DNA of 64,000 bases from Hymenobacter perfusus (GTDB lineage Bacteria > Bacteroidota > Bacteroidia > Cytophagales > Hymenobacteraceae): NCBI RefSeq assembly GCF_003944765.1, contig NZ_RWIU01000008.1:124001-188000 (forward strand), read 5' to 3'. Below are positions 16,258-24,977 of this stretch, piece by piece. Under the pieces are notes generated by a model that was not told where the DNA came from, did no database searches, and saw nothing but the letters and a program-made list of their open reading frames with translations. How positions within the stretch are numbered: position 1 is the stretch's first letter; every line of letters begins with the position of its first letter. A program made the position numbers and the translations under genes.

Positions 16258-17991
16258 ATGAAACACGCAGGGTACTGTTGGTTGCTGGCAGCCGTGCTGG
16301 CGGGGTGCTCGGTACGGCAGGAGCCCACGAGCCGGATAGCGGCAGCGGGGCGGCAGCCTGCTTCCGTAACTATGTGCGCCGTTCCGGTACTGGCCGATAC
16401 CACCTGGTATAAGGCCGGGCAAAAAGCGCCTTTGCTGCCGGGGCTGGAAGGAGTTACGCTGAAAATAACCAGCCACAGTGCTGCGGCACAGGCGTATTTT
16501 GCGCAGGGCCTGATGCTGGCCTACGGCTTCAACCACGCCGAAGCGGCCCGGTCGTTTTTCGAGGTGACGCGCCAGGATTCCACCTGCGCCATGGGCTACT
16601 GGGGCTACAGCTACGTGCTGGGGCCCAACTACAACGCCGGCATGGAGCCCGACAACTTCAGCCGCGCCTACCGGGCCGTGCGCCAGGCCCAGCGGCTAGC
16701 CGGCCTAGCCTCGCCAAAAGAGCAGGCCCTGATTGCGGCGCTGGCCACCCGCTACCCGCCCCGGCCGGTGGCCGACCGCACCGCCTACGACCGCGCCTAC
16801 GCCGAGGCGCTGCAAGCCGTGTACCAGCGCTACCCCACCGACCCCGACGTGGGCGCACTCTACGCCGAAGCCCTCATGAACCTGCATCCCTGGGACATCT
16901 GGCAGCAAAACGGGCAGCCCCAGTCCTGGACTGCTGACATCATGCGCACGCTGGAGCAAGTGTTGCAGCGCAGCCCCCGGCACGCGGGAGCCAACCATTT
17001 CTACATTCATGCTACGGAGGCTTCGGGCCACCCTGAGAAGGCCACGGGCAGCGCCCGGCTGCTGACGACGCTGGTGCCCGGCGCAGGCCATCTGCTGCAT
17101 ATGCCCTCGCACACCTACATCCGGACGGGACAGTACCACCTGGGCACGCTGGCCAACCTGCGCGCCCTGCAGGCCGACAGCTCGTACCTGGCAGCCTGCC
17201 ATGCGCAGGGAGCCTATCCGCTGGCCTATCATCCGCACAACTACCACTTCCTGACGGCCACGGCTACCCTGGAAGGCAACCAGCGGCTGGCTATGCTAAG
17301 CGCGCAGAAGCTGGCGGCCAGTGTCAGTCATCAGCTCATGCGCAACGCACTGCTGGGGCCGTCCAGCCAGCACATCTACACCATTCCCTACAATGTGGCC
17401 GTGAAATTTGGGCGCTGGGACCAAGTGCTGACTATGACCAACTTCGACACAACCCTGGTGTATCCGGAGATTATCCGGCACTATGCCAGAGGCCGTGCCT
17501 GGGTTGCCCGGCGCAACCTGCCCGCCGCCCGCCGGGAGCTAACCCGAATGCGGATGCTGTGTCAGGATACGGCCGCCCTGCAGGGAATCCTGTTCGGTAT
17601 CAACTCCATGCAGGCCGTAACGGAAATAGCCTGGCGGGAGCTGGAAGGGGCTGTGCTGCAGCAGGAAGGCAAGCTGCCCCAGAGCATTAGCCTGTTGCGC
17701 GAGGCCGTGCGCCTGGAAGACCAGCTCCGCTACAACGAGCCACCCGACTGGTTTCTCTCGGTGCGGCACCAGCTGGGCGCGGTGCTTTTAGCGGCTGGGC
17801 AGTATCCCGAAGCCATCGTCGTGTATGAGCAGGACCTGGCGCGACTGCCGCACAATGGCTGGGCACTTTCCGGCCTGCACCAGGCCTGCGCCGCCGCCGG
17901 CAATACCGCCAGAGCCACCGCCGTCCGGCAGGAGATGGCCGAGGCGTGGCAGTGGGCCGATACGCGGCTGACGGCTTCCATCGTGCCCTGA
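16258..17991 (+). CDS. TPR-containing lipoprotein
   Basis: The 577-aa protein has a lipoprotein signal peptide (lipobox LAGC, Cys17). It then carries tetratricopeptide-like helices: AYFAQGLMLAYGFNHAEAARSF near residue 80, and a second cluster from about residue 490 (LREAVRLEDQL, AGQYPEAIVVYEQDL). The central block GANHFYIHATEAS, then PGAGHLLHMPSHTYIRTGQY, is the hallmark of a widespread family of large TPR proteins of unknown function. Conserved His residues there could bind metal. The protein is probably periplasmic and lipid-anchored. It is convergent with pfkB, with stops only 18 bp apart. Confidence 0.8.
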   Translation: MKHAGYCWLLAAVLAGCSVRQEPTSRIAAAGRQPASVTMCAVPVLADTTWYKAGQKAPLLPGLEGVTLKITSHSAAAQAYFAQGLMLAYGFNHAEAARSFFEVTRQDSTCAMGYWGYSYVLGPNYNAGMEPDNFSRAYRAVRQAQRLAGLASPKEQALIAALATRYPPRPVADRTAYDRAYAEALQAVYQRYPTDPDVGALYAEALMNLHPWDIWQQNGQPQSWTADIMRTLEQVLQRSPRHAGANHFYIHATEASGHPEKATGSARLLTTLVPGAGHLLHMPSHTYIRTGQYHLGTLANLRALQADSSYLAACHAQGAYPLAYHPHNYHFLTATATLEGNQRLAMLSAQKLAASVSHQLMRNALLGPSSQHIYTIPYNVAVKFGRWDQVLTMTNFDTTLVYPEIIRHYARGRAWVARRNLPAARRELTRMRMLCQDTAALQGILFGINSMQAVTEIAWRELEGAVLQQEGKLPQSISLLREAVRLEDQLRYNEPPDWFLSVRHQLGAVLLAAGQYPEAIVVYEQDLARLPHNGWALSGLHQACAAAGNTARATAVRQEMAEAWQWADTRLTASIVP

Positions 17992-18008
17992 TGCCCTCTA
18001 AATCAGAG

Positions 18009-18956
18009 CTAAGCGCCCTGCGGCAGGCGCTGCAACAGGCCCTGATAGAGCCGGTCTACGTCCTGCTTGCGAAACAGCTCGGTGCCGGGGTTCATGGTGG
18101 CCGCCGAGCCGCAGGCCACGCCCAGGCGGGCCGTTTCGCGCAGGCTCAGGCCGGTGCTGAGGCCGTACACCAGGCCGGCCACCATACTGTCGCCGGCGCC
18201 CACGGTGCTGCGGCGCTTCACGGAAGGGGCCGGCACATGGTCCACGGTGTCCTGGGTAACCACGCAGGCGCCCTGCGGCCCCAACGACACCACCACAATT
18301 TCGGCCTGGCCTTCACGCACCAGCTTCTGAGCAGCGGCCGCCACGGCATCGTCGTCGAGCTCCTCCACGCCGGCCATTTTGCTCAGCTCGCCCACGTTGG
18401 GCTTGATCAGGTGCACGCCTTCCTGCAAAATGCGCTGCAAAGCCGGGCCGGAGGTATCGGCAATGATGCGGGTGCCGGCCTGCTTGGCCCACCGGGCTAC
18501 TTCGGCCAGAAACTCCGGCTCCACGCCGGGCGGCAGGCTGCCGCTGATGACCAGAAACTCGGGCACTTCGGGCAGGTTGCGGAGGGCCGCCAGCACCTGC
18601 TGCTGCTCGGTGGTGGTCAGCTCGGTGCCGGGCATCCCGAAGCGGTACTGCTGGCCGCTGGAAGCATCCACCACGATGAAGTTTTCGCGCGTGCGGCTGG
18701 CCGTGGCTACGGCCAACTGCTGCACCTGCTCTTCAGTAAGCAGCTCCTGGAGCAGCTGCCCTGTGGGGCCGCCCGCCGGAAACACCGCCACCGACTCGGA
18801 GCCCAGCCGCCGCAGCGCCCGGCTCACGTTGATGCCACCGCCGCCGGGCTCGAACTTGGGGGCGGCGCAGCGCAGCTTCTGGTCGGGGATGATGTGGTCG
18901 GCGGTGGTGCTTTTATCAACGGTCGGGTTCAGCGTGAGCGTGACGATGCGCGGCAT
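18009..18956 (-). CDS. pfkB: 6-phosphofructokinase II (PfkB family)
   Basis: The 315-aa product matches E. coli PfkB closely in layout: TLTLNPTVDKST at the start, KLRCAAPKFEPGGGGINVSR, the substrate segment RENFIVVDASSGQQYRF, LVISGSLPPGV, LIKPNVGELS, and the catalytic anion-hole motif STVGAGDSMVAG. It phosphorylates fructose 6-phosphate (or possibly tagatose 6-phosphate or fructose 1-phosphate in relatives) with ATP in the cytoplasm. Resemblance in FEPGGGGINV and GPQGA favours the PfkB 6-phosphofructokinase over FruK. It appears to be monocistronic. Confidence 0.88.
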   Translation of the reverse strand: MPRIVTLTLNPTVDKSTTADHIIPDQKLRCAAPKFEPGGGGINVSRALRRLGSESVAVFPAGGPTGQLLQELLTEEQVQQLAVATASRTRENFIVVDASSGQQYRFGMPGTELTTTEQQQVLAALRNLPEVPEFLVISGSLPPGVEPEFLAEVARWAKQAGTRIIADTSGPALQRILQEGVHLIKPNVGELSKMAGVEELDDDAVAAAAQKLVREGQAEIVVVSLGPQGACVVTQDTVDHVPAPSVKRRSTVGAGDSMVAGLVYGLSTGLSLRETARLGVACGSAATMNPGTELFRKQDVDRLYQGLLQRLPQGA

Positions 18957-19133
18957 AAGCAGGTCAAAAAAAAACGGGTGAAGTAGCGTGTACTGCCGGG
19001 GCGGCCGGAGGTTGCGTGGGCGCCGGGCCGGGTTTGGGGCGAAAAGTAAACATCCGCCGGGGTTTCCCGTCTTAGCAGAGCGGCAGCGCGGTGCACGCGG
19101 CCAGCCTTCTTTCCCTTTTCTCTTATCCTCTTT

Positions 19134-20297
19134 ATGCTGAATCGTCTACTTTTTCTGCTGACCGTGGCCCTGACGCCGGTCCTGGTTTCGGCCCAGACGA
19201 CCGTCACGGGTACCATTCGCTTCGGGAGCACCGTGCGCGACTACCGCCTCTACGTGCCCCGCGCCTACACCGGCGCGCAGCCCGTGCCGCTGCTGCTGAA
19301 CCTGCACGGCTACGGCTCCAACAACGTGGAGCAAGAGCAGTACGGCGACTTCCGCGCCATTGCCGATACGGCCAACTTTCTGGTGCTGCACCCCAACGGC
19401 ACCGTGGATGCGGCCGGCAACCGGTTCTGGAACAACTTCGTGCCTCCCGGCAGCGGCGGCCCCGATGACGTGGCCTTTCTGGCGGCCCTGATTGATTCGG
19501 TGAGTGCGCGCTACCGGGTGGAGCCCAGCCGGGTGTACAGCACCGGCATGAGCAACGGCGGCTTCATGAGCTACGACCTGGCCTGTCAGCTAAGCCCGCG
19601 CATTGCCGCTATTGCCTCCGTTACGGGCACTATGGTAGCCAGCCGCTTGGACGCCTGCGCGCCCGTGCGGCCCGTGCCGGTGCTCCAGATTCACGGGACG
19701 GAAGATGGCCTGGTGCCGTACCTGGGAAACGGGGTTTTCTTGCCAATTCCAACCGTAATCAATAGTTGGGTCCAGCGCAACGGCTGCAACCCCACGCCCA
19801 TCATCACGCTGGTGCCCGACATCAATACCACCGACGGCAGCACGGCGGAACGGCAGCTGTATACCGGTGGCCGCAACGGCAGCGTGGTGGAGCTGTACCG
19901 CATTATCGGGGGCGGGCACACCTGGCCGGACGCGCCCATCAACACCGGCGTCACGAACCGCGACATTAACGCCAGCCGGGAAATCTGGCGGTTTTTGCGG
20001 CCCTACCGGCTATCGGGGCTGGTGACGACGGCCCGGGAGGCGCTGGAACAGCAGTTCTCGGTAGCTCCCAACCCTGCCCGCGACCAGGTAACACTACGCT
20101 TCGGAACCAACGGGCTGCAACCCGCCCAGGTGCAGGTGACGGATGCCGTGGGCCGCGTGGTTGCCGCCCGAAGCCAGCGCGCCAATGATGGCGGCCTGCG
20201 CCTCAACACCGAAAACTGGGCTCCCGGCGTGTACTGGGTGCGCGCGGTAGTTGGGGGCCAGCCCTTGTACCGGAAGGTGCTGAAAGTGGCGGAGTAG
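19134..20297 (+). CDS. Secreted PHB-depolymerase/feruloyl-esterase-like hydrolase with T9SS sorting domain
   Basis: The 387-aa product has a signal peptide (to VLVSAQ) and an alpha/beta hydrolase fold of the LpqC/polyhydroxybutyrate depolymerase-like esterase group: RDYRLYVPRAY, oxyanion region LLNLHGYGSN, nucleophile elbow GMSNGGFMSYDLAC, Asp in HGTEDGLVPY, and His in GGGHTWP. The order Ser, Asp, His is complete. The last ~75 residues (FSVAPNPARDQVTLRF to YRKVLKVAE) form a T9SS type-A sorting domain, so the enzyme is exported to the surface or medium. A role in releasing phenolic or acyl esters from plant polymers is inference. Confidence 0.85.
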   Translation: MLNRLLFLLTVALTPVLVSAQTTVTGTIRFGSTVRDYRLYVPRAYTGAQPVPLLLNLHGYGSNNVEQEQYGDFRAIADTANFLVLHPNGTVDAAGNRFWNNFVPPGSGGPDDVAFLAALIDSVSARYRVEPSRVYSTGMSNGGFMSYDLACQLSPRIAAIASVTGTMVASRLDACAPVRPVPVLQIHGTEDGLVPYLGNGVFLPIPTVINSWVQRNGCNPTPIITLVPDINTTDGSTAERQLYTGGRNGSVVELYRIIGGGHTWPDAPINTGVTNRDINASREIWRFLRPYRLSGLVTTAREALEQQFSVAPNPARDQVTLRFGTNGLQPAQVQVTDAVGRVVAARSQRANDGGLRLNTENWAPGVYWVRAVVGGQPLYRKVLKVAE

Positions 20298-20408
20298 CTC
20301 CGCCGGTTCGGGCCTGATAGGCTGCGGGCCGAAGTCCTTGTGTTCATTCGTGTTACAAACCGACGGATTTGCCCTTCCTTTGTGCCCGCCGATTTTTTTC
20401 TGTTGTCT

Positions 20409-21200
20409 ATGCCAGCTCCTGCGCTTGCCCTCCGAACCGTCGATGTGACGCGCTACATCATTCCGCTGCGCGAGGGAGGGTCGTTGCCCGCGTTGGTGGA
20501 AGCCAGTGACGGGTTTATGTACGTGGTGAAGTTCAGGGGCGCGGGCCAGGGGCTCAAGGCCCTGATTGCCGAGTTGATTGTGGGCGAACTAGCCCGGGCA
20601 CTGGGCCTGCGGATGCCCGAGTTGGTGTTCATCAACCTGAGCGAAGCCTTCGGGCGCACCGAGCCCGACGAGGAAATTCAGGACCTGCTGCGCTTCAGCA
20701 CCGGCCTGAACCTGGCCCTGCACTTCCTGGCCGGCGCCGTCACCTTCGACCCCCTCATCAACGACGTGGAGCCGCGTTTGGCCTCGCTGGTGGTGTGGCT
20801 CGACTGCCTGACGCTGAACGTAGACCGCACCGCCCGTAATACCAACATGCTGATGTGGCACCGGGAGCTGTGGCTCATCGACCACGGGGCGGCGCTGTAC
20901 CTGCACCACAGCGGCGCGGGCTGGGCCGCCAAAGCCACCCGCCCGTTCCCGCAGCTCAAGGACCACGTGCTGCTTCCCCGCGCCACCGAGCTGGAGGCCG
21001 TGGATGCCGAGGCCCACGCCCGCCTCTCGCCGGAAGTGTTGGCGGCCATCGTGAACCTGGTGCCCGATGAGTGGCTCCAGGAACCCGACCTCAGCCCCGC
21101 TGAGCAGCGCGCCCAGTACGTGGAGTTCCTCACGACCCGGCTGGCGGCCTCGCATACCTATGTTCAGGAAGCTTTAACTGCCCGCAATGCACTTGTTTGA
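20409..21200 (+). CDS. HipA-like kinase domain protein
   Basis: Start ATG 20409 (MPAPALALRTVDVTRY) was chosen over the longer frame because the upstream part is unlike protein. The 263-aa product matches the HipA-like kinase group: a lysine in YVVKFRGAGQG, the catalytic segment LTLNVDRTARNTNML, and a metal-binding IDHGAAL. It lacks the HipA N-terminal domain and has no HipB-like partner. Its 3' end overlaps the DUF3037 gene by 14 bp, a pairing I recall as recurrent. HipA proteins phosphorylate targets such as glutamyl-tRNA synthetase, but the target here is unknown. Confidence 0.8.
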   Translation: MPAPALALRTVDVTRYIIPLREGGSLPALVEASDGFMYVVKFRGAGQGLKALIAELIVGELARALGLRMPELVFINLSEAFGRTEPDEEIQDLLRFSTGLNLALHFLAGAVTFDPLINDVEPRLASLVVWLDCLTLNVDRTARNTNMLMWHRELWLIDHGAALYLHHSGAGWAAKATRPFPQLKDHVLLPRATELEAVDAEAHARLSPEVLAAIVNLVPDEWLQEPDLSPAEQRAQYVEFLTTRLAASHTYVQEALTARNALV

Positions 21201-21564
21201 GTATGCCGTGCTGCGCGTGGTGCCCCGCGTGGAGCGCGAAGAGTTTCTGAACGTGGGCGTGATTCTGTACTGTTCGGCCCAGGGCTTTCTGCAAACCCGC
21301 TGCCACCTGCCCGAAGCCCGCCTGCAGGCCCTGGCCGGCCCAGGTCTGGATCTGGATGATCTGCGGGCACGGTTGCAGGCCTTTGAGCGCATTTGTGGGG
21401 GCCGGCGCGAGGGTGGGCCTATCGGGCAGCTGGCCGTGGCCTCGCGCTTCCGCTGGCTTACGGCCATGCGCAGCACTATTGTGCAGACTTCGCCGGTGCA
21501 TCCCGGCCTCTGCGAAGATGCCGCTGCTATGCTCGATAGGCTATATGAGCAGTTAGTGGTCTGA
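21187..21564 (+). CDS. DUF3037 family protein
   Basis: The 125-aa protein starts MHLFEYAVLRVVPRVEREEFLNVGVILYC across positions 21187-21273. The motif around FLNVGVILYC and the later PIGQLAVASRFRWLTAMRSTIVQTSPVHPG are the core of DUF3037. No enzymatic residues are established. It overlaps the HipA-like kinase gene by 14 bp, so the two are co-translated and probably interact functionally, perhaps as a regulator or substrate. Not an antitoxin of any family I recognise. Confidence 0.8.
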   Translation: MHLFEYAVLRVVPRVEREEFLNVGVILYCSAQGFLQTRCHLPEARLQALAGPGLDLDDLRARLQAFERICGGRREGGPIGQLAVASRFRWLTAMRSTIVQTSPVHPGLCEDAAAMLDRLYEQLVV

Positions 21565-21633
21565 TAATGAGCTTGCTTTGTGCGTAGTTTTGGTTATCTT
21601 CCGATAGTCAACTCACACTAAACCAAGCAGGTT

Positions 21634-21771
21634 ATGGAAGTGCGTAGCAATTGGCCCGTTCAGCGCGGGCTGCATATTAACCGGTTGCCATGGTGGGCCT
21701 ACGCCCTGTTCATTCCGGGCGTGTACCTGTTTGGCTGGGTGCTGCACCTTACCGGTATAATCCCTGGCTGA
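21634..21771 (+). CDS. 45-aa single-pass membrane miniprotein
   Basis: This short gene runs from ATG 21634 to TGA 21771. The sequence begins MEVRSNWPVQRGLHINRLPW and continues into one hydrophobic helix (WAYALFIPGVYLFGWVLHL). A purine-rich AAGCAGG lies just upstream, and a Bacteroidota-like -7 element TAGTTTTG occurs at 21585-21592. An 82-bp perfect palindrome follows at 21785, consistent with a terminator. Function unknown; the evidence is moderate because the gene is so short. Confidence 0.5.
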   Translation: MEVRSNWPVQRGLHINRLPWWAYALFIPGVYLFGWVLHLTGIIPG

Positions 21772-21784
21772 TACGGATATCCTG

Positions 21785-21866
21785 GCTCCACCAAATGCTT
21801 ACGGCCCGGCCCCGGAGCTACCTGAACAGGTAGCTCCGGGGCCGGGCCGTAAGCATTTGGTGGAGC
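21785..21866. repeat. Perfect 82-bp inverted repeat between convergent genes
   Basis: Two 40-bp arms (21785-21824 and 21827-21866) are perfectly complementary around a 2-nt centre. It lies between the miniprotein gene ending at 21771 and the gene ending at 21887 on the other strand. It could act as a bidirectional terminator, but the stem is far longer than intrinsic terminators need and has no clear T tract. Confidence 0.9.
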
Positions 21867-21886
21867 TTCCAGGCAGGTGTGCGTTT

Positions 21887-22558
21887 TCACAAGGCTACCC
21901 CCAGCCGAAAGCCTACCGGAATATACAGGCCCTCGTGCCCGTAGTCGCTCATGCTGGCGGCGTAGTAATTGCCCGGGATAACAGCACGGGAGGTGGCTTT
22001 GCGGAGCCCTATCCCAAGGTAAGCGTCGAAGAACACGGGCGTATTCGGGAACAGCACCTGCCGGCCTACGACTGCTGAAGCGCTGTAGCGGTCAATGGTT
22101 TCCATCTGGTCGCGCAGGCGGTATTGGTAGTAATACAGGCCATCGGGACCCGGTTCAGCCAGCCAGCCCGGGGCCTGGAACTGCATCCGGAAATGCTGAT
22201 ACGAAACCCCATAACTGACATAAAACCCATCAGAAGGAGCTTGTTGCGGACCGAGGTAAATGCAATGCTGCACGTCCAGACCGTAGCCGCGCACCCGGTC
22301 TGCACCGTTTTGGTGCAAGTCAGAAGTCAGGTCGTTCACCCGGCCCCGGTACCACTGTGGTGTCAGCACCGCGCTGTGGCGGGAGCCGGGCCGCCACGGC
22401 TTTTCCAGGCTCAAGTGGTAGCCACTGGCCAGCAGCGGAAGAGTCCCCACCGAAACCGCGCCAAGCCGGGGTTTCGGTGGGGCAATGGGGAATGTTCCGG
22501 GCGTTTGGGCCGGCAGTCGTACAGGCAGCAAAAGTGCCAGCAGAAGCAACCGGCGCAT
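21887..22558 (-). CDS. Exported, probable outer-membrane beta-barrel-like protein
   Basis: The 223-aa protein has a short signal peptide (MRRLLLLALLLPVRLPAQ). It then shows alternating-hydrophobic, aromatic-rich strands (DGFYVSYGVSYQHFRMQF, VFFDAYLGIGLRKA) and ends in a typical amphipathic strand LYIPVGFRLGVAL. This fits a small beta-barrel or DUF3575-like outer-membrane protein; I cannot assign a family. Its ATG overlaps the TAA of the upstream LVIVD-like lipoprotein gene by one base (TAATG), so it is the third gene of that operon. Confidence 0.6.
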   Translation of the reverse strand: MRRLLLLALLLPVRLPAQTPGTFPIAPPKPRLGAVSVGTLPLLASGYHLSLEKPWRPGSRHSAVLTPQWYRGRVNDLTSDLHQNGADRVRGYGLDVQHCIYLGPQQAPSDGFYVSYGVSYQHFRMQFQAPGWLAEPGPDGLYYYQYRLRDQMETIDRYSASAVVGRQVLFPNTPVFFDAYLGIGLRKATSRAVIPGNYYAASMSDYGHEGLYIPVGFRLGVAL

Positions 22559-23325
22559 TAGCGGGTAGGGCTGATGGCCATCTTGCTCAGTGGGGTGAGG
22601 CTGCCGTTGCGGTAGCGGTACTGGTACAGGCCATCGAGGCCAATGGCCAGCAGCAGCCCCCGGTGCGGAATGACATCCGATACGTTAACCGGGAAAACCT
22701 GCGGTGTGGGTAGCACCGGAGCCTGCCGGGTATCATACACCTTGAGCTGGTCCTTGTCGCACACGAACAGCAGGGTACTGTCAATCCCCAGGCCCAGCGG
22801 GTGCTGCATGGGGTAGCTCTGGGCCAGGCGCGGGGTGCGCAGATTTGTGAGGTCAATTACCTGCAACTGATTCGGGCCGCCGCCGCAGGTCCGCCCGTCG
22901 CGCAGCGTTACGTAGGCGTACCGTTCGTCCACCACCACCGGGTCGCAGCTCATCACGTGCTCGTAATAGGCTACCTGCTGCGGCTGACCGGGCACGGTGG
23001 CATCAAAAATAAACATGCCGCGCTGCGTACCCAGAAACAGATAAGGCGGCCTCGGGTAAATGGTTTCGATACCCAGGCCCAGCGGAACAACCGCGCCTCT
23101 GGCCGGCGCGGCCGGGTTAGCCAGACTGAAGGACCGCAGGCTCTCATTATCCACCACGTAGAGCGTGTTATCGAGGACGGTAAAGCGGGCCAGGGAACCG
23201 CCTTTGCCGTTGTCGGCAGTGGCGTCGGCACTGTTGGGGCTGGCGTCGCTGTTGGTGCTGCAGGAGGTGAGCGGTAGGCTACCGAGCAGGCCAGCCAGGA
23301 GCAGAAGAGTAGAAAATTGCTTCAT
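22558..23325 (-). CDS. LVIVD-repeat-like lipoprotein
   Basis: Start ATG 23325 (MKQFSTLLLLAGLLG) gives a lipoprotein signal with lipobox LTSC (Cys22); the longer frame overlaps the previous gene. The 255-aa product has propeller-like repeats with the LVIVD pattern: GGSLARFTVLDNTLYVVDN, PNQLQVIDLTN, DKDQLKVYDTRQ. These resemble the beta-propeller proteins of unknown role common in Bacteroidota. It is probably attached to the outer membrane. It starts 14 bp after the stop of the similar lipoprotein gene and overlaps the next gene by 1 bp, forming a three-gene operon. Confidence 0.75.
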   Translation of the reverse strand: MKQFSTLLLLAGLLGSLPLTSCSTNSDASPNSADATADNGKGGSLARFTVLDNTLYVVDNESLRSFSLANPAAPARGAVVPLGLGIETIYPRPPYLFLGTQRGMFIFDATVPGQPQQVAYYEHVMSCDPVVVDERYAYVTLRDGRTCGGGPNQLQVIDLTNLRTPRLAQSYPMQHPLGLGIDSTLLFVCDKDQLKVYDTRQAPVLPTPQVFPVNVSDVIPHRGLLLAIGLDGLYQYRYRNGSLTPLSKMAISPTR

Positions 23326-23338
23326 AAAAATCGGGGGC

Positions 23339-23857
23339 TTATAGTTTCTGCCAGCCAATGACCACGGCATCGGCCGGGCGGTTTTGGGGCTGATATTCGG
23401 CGGGGATTTCGCCGGTTTCGGGCATGGGAAGCTCCGGCACAGCCTCGCGGACCCGGTGCAGCAGCCGGGCCGCCTGCACATTGCTTATATCAAAGGTGAG
23501 CAGGTCGGAACCACTGTCGGCATAGAGTAAAGTGCCTTTCATGGCCACGTCCACATTGCCGGGAATGCGCAGAAAAGCTACCGGCTGCGGGTGCTCGGGG
23601 TCCTGGTTATTGATAATGTGGACGCCTTCGTACTGCTCATTGATGAAAATGTACGGGTCGCGCAGATAGATTTTTCCCGTATTGTGCAGTTCCCGGGGCG
23701 GCAGAACGGCCACCGCCTGCTCCAGCTGCGCGCGGGCCATCAGCAGCGGCTTGTACTGTGGCAGGGGTGCCCGGTCTGCCGGATCGATAAGGCCGGGGCA
23801 GGCGGTCAGGCTCATAAGCAGGCCGCCTCCGAGAAGAATAGCGTACAGTTTTTGCAT
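23339..23857 (-). CDS. Short LVIVD-like lipoprotein
   Basis: The 172-aa product has a lipobox LTAC at Cys20 (MQKLYAILLGGGLLMSLTAC). It then has GKIYLRDPYIFINEQYEGVH leading into INNQDPEHPQPVAFLRIPGN, a strand pattern shared with LVIVD-type propellers but with too few repeats for a whole propeller. It may pair with the next protein. It is the first gene of the operon that continues to 21887. Confidence 0.7.
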   Translation of the reverse strand: MQKLYAILLGGGLLMSLTACPGLIDPADRAPLPQYKPLLMARAQLEQAVAVLPPRELHNTGKIYLRDPYIFINEQYEGVHIINNQDPEHPQPVAFLRIPGNVDVAMKGTLLYADSGSDLLTFDISNVQAARLLHRVREAVPELPMPETGEIPAEYQPQNRPADAVVIGWQKL

Positions 23858-23949
23858 AGCAGCTTGGGTAGTATGGGTTGCGGGTAGGAGCCTGAAAGCC
23901 AGGGGTATGGTTGCATCCTGGGAGTACTGCGCCTGACTTTCTTTTAGAG

Positions 23950-23986
23950 AACGGGCACCCCGGCTACATAAGTCAGGGTGCCCGTT
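23950..23986. terminator. Hairpin downstream of the 2-hydroxyacid dehydrogenase gene
   Basis: An 11-bp stem AACGGGCACCC/GGGTGCCCGTT (23950-23960 with 23976-23986) lies in the 187-bp gap between two minus-strand genes. The T tract is better on the plus strand, so its efficiency for the minus gene is uncertain. Confidence 0.5.
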
Positions 23987-24044
23987 TTCTTCCTGCCGGA
24001 GTCTGTCTGCTGCCGGCGCAAACCAGAGTTCGGAACGGACCTGC

Positions 24045-24977
24045 TCAATACCCCCGGTGCAGCTGTACTGCGTTTTCCAGGGGCTGATGTTGCTGCAGAA
24101 GCTGGAGGTTGCGCAGGAACAACGTCACCTTGCCTTCGTCTTCGCCGGGCTGGCCGCCGCCACTGTGCTGGGTAAGCAGGACGCGCGGAATAGTCCAGAG
24201 CGGGCTGTCGGTGGGCAGGGGCTCCTGGGCGGTTACATCGAGTACGGCCCCACCCAGACGGCCGGCGCTGAGGGCTGCAACAAGAGCCGGCTCATCGGTG
24301 GTATTGCCCCGGCCCACGCTGGCATACAGAGCATGTGCCGGCAGCGCGGCAATCAGGTCGGCGGAGAAGAACCCATCGGCACTGCCCGGCAGGCAGTTCA
24401 CCACAATATCCGTGTGGGGCAGGGCGGCCCGGAGCTGCTCCCGGGAGTGGAGTTGAGCACTGGGGTCGGTGCGGGCTAGGAACTGTATCTGACAGCCAAA
24501 GCCCGTCAGTTGCAGTGCCACGGCCTTCCCGATTGCGCCGCTGCCCAGAATAACCACGCGCTGGTGGCGCAGCAGCCGCATCAGGGGCCGTACGGGGGCT
24601 CCTACCCAGCGTTTTTCGGTCTGCCATACCGCCAGTTCCGGCACGTAGCGCACCAGCCCCAGCAGGCCAGCCACCATGGTTTCGGCGCAGGGCCAGGCAA
24701 AAAAGTCGCCCATATTCGCAACCGGGAAGGTAGGGTCCAATTGTTTATACCGGTCTATGCCGGCGGAGTCAATCTGCCAGAAGCGCAGGGCGGGCGGCAT
24801 CGGGGCAAACCACTCCGGCGGTGGGTTGCCCAGCAGCAATTCAGCGGCTTGAAAAGCTGTCGGCTGCTCAGCGGCGGGTAGGCCAGTGCGGAAAACCGGG
24901 CGAACAACGGCTGGCAGCTGGCGCAGCAGCTCGGCGCGGGCCGAATCGGAGAGGGCGGAGTAAACAAACAGATTCAT
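24045..24977 (-). CDS. D-isomer-specific 2-hydroxyacid dehydrogenase
   Basis: Start ATG 24977 (MNLFVYSALSDSARAELL) is preferred; an ATG three codons upstream (24986) is also possible. The 310-aa product has the dinucleotide motif VVILGSGAIGKAVALQL. The catalytic triad is visible as Arg in ASVGRGNTTDE, Glu in DVTAQEPLPTDSPLW and His in LLTQHSGGG. This is the GhrA-like glyoxylate/hydroxypyruvate reductase group or a relative. It reduces 2-oxoacids with NAD(P)H; the substrate is uncertain. Single gene, with a long promoter-bearing gap upstream. Confidence 0.85.
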   Translation of the reverse strand: MNLFVYSALSDSARAELLRQLPAVVRPVFRTGLPAAEQPTAFQAAELLLGNPPPEWFAPMPPALRFWQIDSAGIDRYKQLDPTFPVANMGDFFAWPCAETMVAGLLGLVRYVPELAVWQTEKRWVGAPVRPLMRLLRHQRVVILGSGAIGKAVALQLTGFGCQIQFLARTDPSAQLHSREQLRAALPHTDIVVNCLPGSADGFFSADLIAALPAHALYASVGRGNTTDEPALVAALSAGRLGGAVLDVTAQEPLPTDSPLWTIPRVLLTQHSGGGQPGEDEGKVTLFLRNLQLLQQHQPLENAVQLHRGY

